Below, piece by piece: positions 40,501 through 44,328 of a stretch of 44,328 bases of DNA (positions within the stretch are counted from its first letter, which is position 1; every line of letters starts with the position of its first letter). The translations under genes were made by a program, and so were the position numbers. The notes under the pieces are model-generated. The model worked only from the letters and a program-made list of their open reading frames with translations, had not been told where the DNA came from and searched no databases. The DNA comes from Prorocentrum cordatum (Eukaryota > Sar > Dinophyceae > Prorocentrales > Prorocentraceae). The stretch is taken from positions 85,001-129,328 of the forward strand of contig CAUYUJ010022050.1 in assembly GCA_963575745.1 (NCBI GenBank), read 5' to 3'.

Positions 40501-41601
40501 CCTGATGAAGATGGTGTGCCCTGTATCTCGTTCATGCTGGACATTGGTTCTAATGTGAACATCATTGGATCCAACGCGGCGCGGACCTTCCAGGAGATAA
40601 TGGCCAGGTACAACTACCGACCTGCCATCTGCACCCTGAGCAAGACCCTCTACATTAATGGTGTTGGGGAGGGCGCTGCGATATGTCGGAAGATGGGCAA
40701 TTTCAAGATCGGGGTACAGTACGCCAACGAGGCGAGCCCCCGTATCGAGGAGTATGCCTCCAACATCGCAGAAGGTTCGGGTGCCCATCTCCCGGCCATC
40801 TGGGGCCTAGGAGCCATGGAGGCACGTGACACGATCATCGTGCTGAAGCCTGGCTACCAGAAGGTCATCTTCCCCAGCGGTGACTACACCCTGAAGCTGC
40901 GAAGAGGCGCCAAGGTCCTGAAGGCGAAAAAGACTCCCTCGGGCCATCTCGCGATTCCCTGCGGGCTGTATGAAGGGGCCAAGAGCCACACGGTCACGAA
41001 CACCTTCACGATCCGCAGCAGTCGAGATGGCTACACCGAGACGGAGAATGAAGAAGACCCCGTCAGCGCGGGGCCACCCGCTGAAACAACAGCGGGGCCA
41101 CCCGCGACGGGACAGCCTGCGACCTTCACGACCGATACGTACATCGTCGAGCCGTACATCGACAAGCAGCTCCTGGAGGACACGACCCGTTTGATCGTGA
41201 ACAGGACGCTGAATAACTGGTGGGAGTGCCGACAGGGTCCCGAAGGGACTGGGCCACACATGAAGGCTGCCCTGAAGTCCAAGATTTTCTGGGCAGTCCA
41301 GGAGGCGGTGAGCAAATGGACGCCTGAGAATTCAGCGGGGCCACCCGCGTCGCCGCCACCACCACCAAGCCACATGGGCGGAGGTTCGTCGGACTCTGCG
41401 GGGCCAACCCGCGTGGAGATCGTGGGTCACGCTACGGATCGGACGGAATACTTTGACACTTCTGAAAACAATCCGCCAATTCTGTCTGCGAGCGTGGCCA
41501 CACCAGCTGCGGGGTCACCCGCCGAGCGAACGCCTGCGGAGTCATCCGCTGACAGCATGCCTCCGAGCCAAGCGGCAACTTGGTCTCACGACCGCCGCTG
41601 A
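34594..41601 (+). CDS. Outer polyprotein, second part: Tpt1-like, RING-H2 and protease domains
   Basis: This frame continues the Gag frame that stops at 16656, with no natural start here, and runs about 2,335 codons to a TGA at 41599. Order: a linker with two Cys/His-rich stretches (about 35466-35515 and 35938-36000), a Tpt1/KptA-like domain (about 37150-37930), a long low-complexity region, a RING-H2 finger (39547-39702), a helix (EMRRLREAVEALEARV), and a retropepsin-like domain (about 40510-40830). Domains are separated by linkers rich in Ala-Gly-Pro-Pro-Ala units encoded by the 14-nt hairpin repeats. The sequence has no frameshift. Same-phase coding continues after the TGA. Confidence 0.85.
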   Translation: MLPDLPRAGSEAGDADDEMRGHPVYSDSEEAEEDHKDMLQEQVAEAIQLLSAPAHQQITMNDLLSRPGAARLRPYLDSDMSAPQMLTALQALAGSPAEVTPAAAAGPPAWSMDVFMQGCDQMDLNDLTMEQLNDIGYFRSPYQHVFMVQDSSEDSEDMRYAKRDRRPSPPRDSEHEDERPMERGSASAGPARRGSRSAPRRPTHDASGYPYSTEHSVGVSAQYVPEWYINWYPGYSMDVIRHWYSKEYCTKRDESGMIIRTKGGKTKTPEAWDKRAKKQEIINDRKTYRKQVCQCEPFKGHMRSCPMDRPSRSPHHGETPWNWSHGDDAGNVHDPNKEVPGGGKRITEADRVPMTEEVANAVRENWKQLPNDHRLKEWNRRFHKEAGSPAESSGEAGSPADAAPVAGSADEDWIAVASAAGSAAGTDQTELNEEWAAEDGSENPFLDGCACWYCSSSAQKWFCTRVIHRHENGKYKLAIKGTADIDQMWQIIHDHGQPEGPPKDPPGPQPGKGSRPPPRPEADSSSSPTPAKRHPSKSPEDTRGRAKARGIAKKDDPKQGEPTGPSATERRKAFAGPSAPMPPAAQGDVKDEVRDQPKAAFRGDWTPTLHQPRLAPRPGSARMNAQPKPGAGMRSVRAEAAAKAKEDKGSAGPPAKAAPAAAAGTPAEGTLSREERFRALKEFGDRHKLADDAVADQGHPNPGTESSAGAASLAAGSAGPPVKAAPAALAGPPVKAPPAALAGPPARRQPVMSVLRNIPLGAIEYWQGIEGKGPKRTINPRVTRDDTDRYEVIDCPDRRNFECRNDWEREQQAVGNMLRGRPPLRVAQHRAELMKVMEKFNADPTLPRDWQMTKVSIWFSTALRHSPYWKDGFSRHFEKINTFDPYDGWVVIDDLLTNWTENDQWKGYRDMHDVLIKGNPHCSYVYWVLLNCCEMIDGHGMQKGRLQMKCVEDSMKLPPRFRPTVRRPQYFIRATSGHSSPGIHCPESLYKPITTWMKEPDDPVYFIHGTQWEHVKGIRDNGLSCLAQDNPKGKGGRQFVHGCPYLPGDPRIQSGIRPDSEVLIFCSISKMLSSGFSLWRSANDIVMTRGYDGRIPPDHILQIVSIAKYRVGEAWSNPLAYDKSRKRGQPADRIRTDDYLPLKLCDRTLGVMEDHAMYLKGWSKTDGRPFNLIMTEQYVAPRPYDTQTVLMINAQEDEVMPEAGPPAGAGTPAVDTSDGSWQQVVTPVATAASPWRPDQQAWVQALNSYLTPADVSGLTDQLYRADPWAVHTGIQDAQQRNLRTPAGPPGVLGPQPQRPPQQAGGARFVPMGGSDGGSPFRTPPSETSENSLWQRLQAIRGNPALAAALQATTPFGTPRGSEGGVAAGSPAERTPAEPPAQAGPPADGQQSSDYERRAANLRAQATFLQQQADRVPSLLRNRNIDVTNHGDFRPLWSWTSEDAPNADPTNPYRQVFIPGIASHPIYGWDNHGPAEAQAMDAPMYPEYYAQMNNTPMIAGPPANEYTRNLANEMFRLQFTRAVDAQSMPHYAYMPTPTDPETIVQPAGLAVPAAMGSMPDYIRDVHNTQQAILASRQQARDNTRLRQQRAIQRRIEREAQAGTPAEAGPPAERSDRRPPPTPYREGETTFERQARTRPDVPAPVISDYNFTQCPICMDNYEMGTTVWRLACGHFFHDICWDRVAQQHVRNQRPGASNEAPCAVCWGPGIVIAHFPYAGQRDAESDQARQQERYVADAREMRRLREAVEALEARVALSAEPSARAPAAQAYPWPAPEQGIQMPILSTLRAQEPPAAGPPAEAAPAAQAGPPANGPPNPGFLRTMEANIRRSGRSGGGIRRSTGSTRTSRVASPVSARSRASAESAEAAQFHTTFMIDTEGLTYARDDTDTLPPGGEWMSTLSANYWVLQQEPIAVEERRQYDQMWCTELTMSQWVLEQRLLRGTLGSQITYHTNDHTGVQVALAARNGTFFPDEDGVPCISFMLDIGSNVNIIGSNAARTFQEIMARYNYRPAICTLSKTLYINGVGEGAAICRKMGNFKIGVQYANEASPRIEEYASNIAEGSGAHLPAIWGLGAMEARDTIIVLKPGYQKVIFPSGDYTLKLRRGAKVLKAKKTPSGHLAIPCGLYEGAKSHTVTNTFTIRSSRDGYTETENEEDPVSAGPPAETTAGPPATGQPATFTTDTYIVEPYIDKQLLEDTTRLIVNRTLNNWWECRQGPEGTGPHMKAALKSKIFWAVQEAVSKWTPENSAGPPASPPPPPSHMGGGSSDSAGPTRVEIVGHATDRTEYFDTSENNPPILSASVATPAAGSPAERTPAESSADSMPPSQAATWSHDRR
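37150..37930 (+). other. Tpt1/KptA-like RNA 2'-phosphotransferase domain (outer element)
   Basis: Both lobes of the family are recognisable. The N-lobe has ALRHSPYW (Arg at 37183, His at 37186) and DGWVVIDDLL. The linker carries the hallmark YFIRATSGHS (Arg at 37510, His at 37525). The ART-like C-lobe has FIHGT (37609-37623), GLSCL, FVHG, SGIRPDSEVLIF (Arg at 37762), a GFSLWRSANDIVMTRG block and IPPDHI. The Arg-His-Arg-Arg set known to be essential in yeast Tpt1 is complete. In cells Tpt1 uses NAD+ to remove a 2'-phosphate from spliced tRNA. Some members ADP-ribosylate nucleic acid ends. Its role in a retroelement is unknown. Confidence 0.78.
39547..39702 (+). other. RING-H2 zinc finger
   Basis: The Cys/His pattern is C-x2-C-x14-C-x-H-x2-H-x2-C-x21-C-x2-C with a Trp after the fourth Cys and LACGHFFHDIC in the centre, a complete C3H2C3 RING. 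RING-H2 domains usually recruit ubiquitin E2 enzymes. Its position between the Tpt1-like domain and the protease of a Gag-Pol type polyprotein is unusual. Confidence 0.9.
40510..40830 (+). other. Retropepsin-like protease domain of the outer element
   Basis: FMLDIGSNVNIIG places the catalytic Asp at 40540. LPAIWGLGAME near 40792 matches the second conserved hydrophobic-Gly motif. The usual Asp-Thr/Ser-Gly triplet reads Asp-Ile-Gly here, which removes the hydroxyl normally found next to the catalytic Asp, so activity is uncertain. It would separate the polyprotein modules. Confidence 0.7.
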
Positions 41602-41633
41602 CGGGGGCAGGCGGGCGCGCCGGCGGCGCTCGC
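41599..41633 (+). promoter_or_regulatory. Leaky-stop candidate: TGA-CGG with downstream hairpin
   Basis: The only in-frame stop in the outer polyprotein is TGA at 41599-41601, followed by CGG. Nine bases later an 8-bp GC-rich stem (41611-41618 with 41626-41633, one G-U) encloses a 7-base loop. UGA-CGG plus a stem-loop at about this distance is a known stop-readthrough arrangement in several plant RNA viruses. A simple CGA-to-TGA mutation is the alternative. Confidence 0.45.
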
Positions 41634-44328
41634 TTGCGATGAGAAGCCGAATGCCGGCCTCCTCGCTACATACGTTGGCCGCGCTGAGGCCCGAGAGGAA
41701 AAATATCATTCAAAATGTCTTGTCATCGAAGATATTCGCACAGCTTGCGCTGAACTCCGAACCCGTGGATATATATGCGACCGGATTACCCATAATGAGG
41801 TAATGACTTCAACTGGAACACAGTATTTGGGAAATTTGTTGGCAGGAGACTACAATATGTTGTGGGTGGCCACACCCTCTGATTTGTACGTTCGTACTCC
41901 AGGAAAGAGGGCGGGACCACACTATCAACGTATCCAAAATCTCCTGATCAAAGCGCGTGCTCTGAGAATGCAGATTGTTATCCTGGGGCCACCCGGGTAT
42001 TTCTGGAAACAGGGTCCGATCAAAGATGTTATCGAAGATTTGAAGCTAAGCAGTATACGAATGAGACTCTGTCATTTCGGTATCAAGTTTGACCGCTCCA
42101 GTAAATATCCCAGTGGTTCTTATATACAAGTTGCTACATCTTGTCCTCATATACCGATAAACTTATGGAGATGTACTTGTGGCTCACACAAAGAACATGA
42201 TTTGGATTGGTATGGCCAAGATCAGCAACGTGCCGAGTTCCGGCATAAAACCTTGGCAATCATCACTGCACGCTTCCTTGATCAACTCAATAAAGCCAAC
42301 ATGATTAGGAATGAGCGGAGTGCGGTACACCTCAGTGTGTGCACGCGCGTTGACAAAAAGGTAAGACACTACGTTCAATGTCCACAAAAGGGCCCTCAAT
42401 GGGACCATGTTGTTCGTAGAGTCACGACCGACCTGGACACGAATAAGATCGTTCAAGATATCAAAATCCAGGATCAGCCGACTGGGTGCAATTATGTAGC
42501 TCCATTACCTGATGGGGTTACAAACATCAGTACTCGGTTATACTGGGAGCCTCCGGCTCCAGTTCTTCACGGCGACGGTGAGTCGCGAAGGCCACGCCCA
42601 AAGCGTGTGGCGATCGTCGATGACGATCGGTCTCCCCCCCCTTCGATTGAGCGTTGCCAAACGCGACCCACCAACTTTCCTGAAATTCCGCCATTTCCTG
42701 ACTTAACAGCGGATCCTTCCGCAGCGGATCCCTCCGCAGCGGATCTCTCCGCGGAAACTGCGTTGCCCACTGATGCCAGGATAAAACAGAAAGAAAAGCA
42801 GAAAGCTGACAAAGAGGCCGGCATCAAACCGAAGAAAGTCCCGAAGAAAGTGGAAGACGGTAACGACGACTGTGGAGAGGACCTCAAAGGACTTGACTGC
42901 TTCACATATTTCAACGACGTTCCTCTTGACGACTCGGACTCGGACAGTGAATCAGAGGACATCTTCATGATGTTACCGGCGGGGCAACCCGCTGACTCAC
43001 ATGCTGATGTCTTCTCGATGGTCCAGTCACTATGCTACGGCAGAAACAATCAAGTGGACATGCTTGAATTATGTGGGGGCAAGGGTGGCATATCCATATT
43101 AGCCTTCAAGAGAGGACTCTCGTCGGGCGGGAACCTTGATAAGATATCAATGGTTGACCTTGGAAACGCGGAAGTACAAAGGGCAGTCCTTCACTACCTC
43201 AAGACTTGCTTTGTCAAGATCACGATTCTGCAGCCAAGCTGCAGAACTACTGGACTTCCTTCATACTTCAATGCACAGGTCAATCATGACACGTGGCTTA
43301 AACACCACAAAGAGGACCTGCCCCATATCACGTTCTGTGGAACAGTCGCTCTATTGCAAGACGACCTAAGACGTTTCTTTCTCAGGGAACAACCAATGGG
43401 CACGTGGGTGGATGAGATCCAGCCATGGAAGGAACTGGCACAACGCAAGGTCACTTGCCAAACGATTATTGATCAGTGCACGACTGGTCTCAAAGATTCA
43501 TTTGGACAATACATCCGCAAGCCAACACAGATGATGGCAAACAAAGAAGAGTTGTTGGCACCCTTCAGAGGCAAGCGTTGTCCAGGTAATCATGTGCACG
43601 CCAATGCTTGCAACAAAGAACTAGCAAGGGCGGCACAGTATACCTACAGAATGCAGTCATTGATCGCTGATGCGGTGCAAATCGCCAAAGATCTGTTTGC
43701 TTACGGTCGCGATCCATTCGCGAATCGCGAACGCAGTTATGCGTTCGTAACAAACAGTGCTGGCTACGACTTGGACGACCCAACAATCCGGAGACACCCA
43801 AACGGAGAAATCTGGCGACCACCACCTGGCGGTCTTGGGTGTCCTGGCTGTGTAGACAACAACTACAAACAATCACCAAGACACAGCAGGGATCCGAAGA
43901 TGTGCCGATGGTATGATGTTGAACCATACCATTGGGACTGTCCAAGCTGTAAGAAGGAATACCAGAAGAGCAATCCTCACCATGCCAAGATATCTGGCCA
44001 ATGTAGATTCGCTGAAAAATGGAAACTGCCAGATAACTTTGGTCAGCCGCGCCCAGCGGGGCAAGCCGCTCCTGCGGCGCCAGCCGCGGAAGCGGCTCCA
44101 GCCGCAATCGCGGCGCCGGCCGCGAAAGCGCGCATACGCGCGCCTAGGCCGCCACGGCCTGGTGAGGGCGATCCAACCGCAGGCGCCAGCAGCCATGACA
44201 TCACCAGGGCCGAGGGGGCTCATGGTAACACCTCTGGCGCTGGTAGCTCTGACGATCACCGCAGACTGCCACAAGTTGCAGCAAGGCGCGGACGCATGGA
44301 GGGAGGAGATCCTCCACCACCGCCGCAG
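41602..44328 (+). CDS. Outer polyprotein, third part, open at the window end
   Basis: 909 codons without a stop, in the same phase as the part before the TGA and running off the window. After a Gly/Ala-rich linker comes a conserved-looking module (41690-42290) with VILGPPGYFW, RLCHFGIKFD, SGSYIQVATS and a Cys/His cluster WRCTCGSHKEHDLDWYG, a pattern seen in dinoflagellate retroelement polyproteins. A Lys/Asp/Ser-rich linker with three GCGGA/TCCGC hairpins follows. Then a cytosine-methyltransferase-like domain (43012-43610) and a CxxC...CxxC zinc-binding stretch (about 43838-44010). The end is Ala/Pro-rich. Integrase and RT are expected further right. A local ATG at 41803 is not needed if the TGA is read through. 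Confidence 0.8.
43012..43610 (+). other. Cytosine DNA methyltransferase-like domain
   Basis: MLELCGGKGGIS near 43060 resembles motif I (SAM-binding) of C5 methylases. LQPSCRTTG (Cys at 43240) stands where the catalytic Pro-Cys motif IV is expected. FFLREQPMGTW resembles the Glu-containing motif VI. KPTQMMAN and CPGNHVHAN near 43527-43600 resemble the C-terminal motif of Dcm-like proteins. It is divergent: motif IV reads Pro-Ser-Cys rather than Pro-Pro-Cys. Retroelement-borne methylases have been reported in dinoflagellates, which supports the reading. Confidence 0.55.

Larger units (their letters stand above)
34870..44123. repeat. Interspersed 14-nt GC hairpins, downstream group
   Basis: About 43 copies by eye of GCGGG-nnnn-CCCGC and variants, for example at 34870, 34906, 35749, 35779, 36544, 36580, 36817, 38200, 38692, 38737, 39391, 39409, 39973, 40009, 41068, 41092, 41335, 41509 and 42979. 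When base 5 changes, base 10 usually changes to keep pairing: A/T at 39862, 41536, 42709, 42724 and 42739; C/G at 36562, 36763, 39991, 44074, 44092 and 44110. Fifteen-base forms lie at 35155, 37971 and 41398. Exceptions without pairing are 38719 and 44056. All read in the polyprotein phase as A-x-x-x-A. None was seen in the inner element. Confidence 0.85.
14189..44328 (+). mobile_element. Outer giant retroelement, partial, carrying the nested inner element
   Basis: Evidence for one element is the shared phase across the insertion, the CCHC Gag, the protease, and hairpin repeats of the same family on both sides of the insertion and nowhere else. Without the insertion more than 11.8 kb of coding sequence is present and Pol has not yet been reached. 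Neither end can be fixed because the 3' LTR is outside the window. Confidence 0.75.

Noticed and set aside
34870-44123. CRISPR-like or DNA-satellite reading of the regular short repeats
   Set aside because: Spacers are not unique uniform units, the copies are coding and widely spread, and the context is a eukaryotic retroelement.

Overview
The window looks like nuclear DNA of a dinoflagellate. The retroelement proteins are of the type common in dinoflagellate genomes: Ty1/copia pol with an RNase H ending in an EDNQAVIKIVQKG...RTHRINLDWI-like block, CCCH-finger Gag, and a methyltransferase-like module in a polyprotein. The flanks are GC-rich and full of microsatellites. The species cannot be fixed from sequence alone. 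No tRNA, rRNA, CRISPR array or bacterial operon is visible.

Region 1 (1 to about 14.45 kb) is intergenic or gene-poor. It holds (CT)n, (TCC)n, (GGA)n, (TGG)n, (ATC)n and (GTC)n tracts, several small fold-back or MITE-like repeats (about 129-131 bp at 3379 and 12899; about 172 bp at 12018 with a relative near 8002; a 34-bp-arm palindrome at 5234-5425), and a dispersed repeat present three times (8.5, 13.3 and 13.9 kb). One minus-strand ORF (6197-6961) is the only plausible host coding segment.

Region 2 (about 14.5 kb to the window end) is an outer giant retroelement whose polyprotein starts with a CCHC Gag (14538-16656), is interrupted, and resumes at 34594. Its second part carries a Tpt1/KptA-like RNA 2'-phosphotransferase domain, a RING-H2 finger and a retropepsin-like domain. 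It reaches a single in-frame TGA (41599) and then stays open to the window end, with a zinc-binding region and a cytosine-methyltransferase-like domain. Its integrase, RT and RNase H are not reached. About fifty copies of a 14-nt hairpin (GCGGGnnnnCCCGC and base-pair-compensated variants) are scattered through this element only.

Region 3 (16657-34592) is an inner Ty1/copia-type LTR retrotransposon of 17.9 kb nested in the outer one. It has 196-bp LTRs (TGTGTATGG...CCATACACA, 3 differences), a 5-bp target duplication GTTGC, a candidate primer binding site and a polypurine tract. Gag, protease, integrase, RT and RNase H follow in Copia order, then an unusual 7.7-kb accessory coding region containing a second, more divergent Tpt1/KptA-like domain. 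Removing the insertion and one GTTGC copy restores the outer reading frame exactly. The inner genes are broken by several stops and frameshifts, while the outer frame is open apart from the one TGA.
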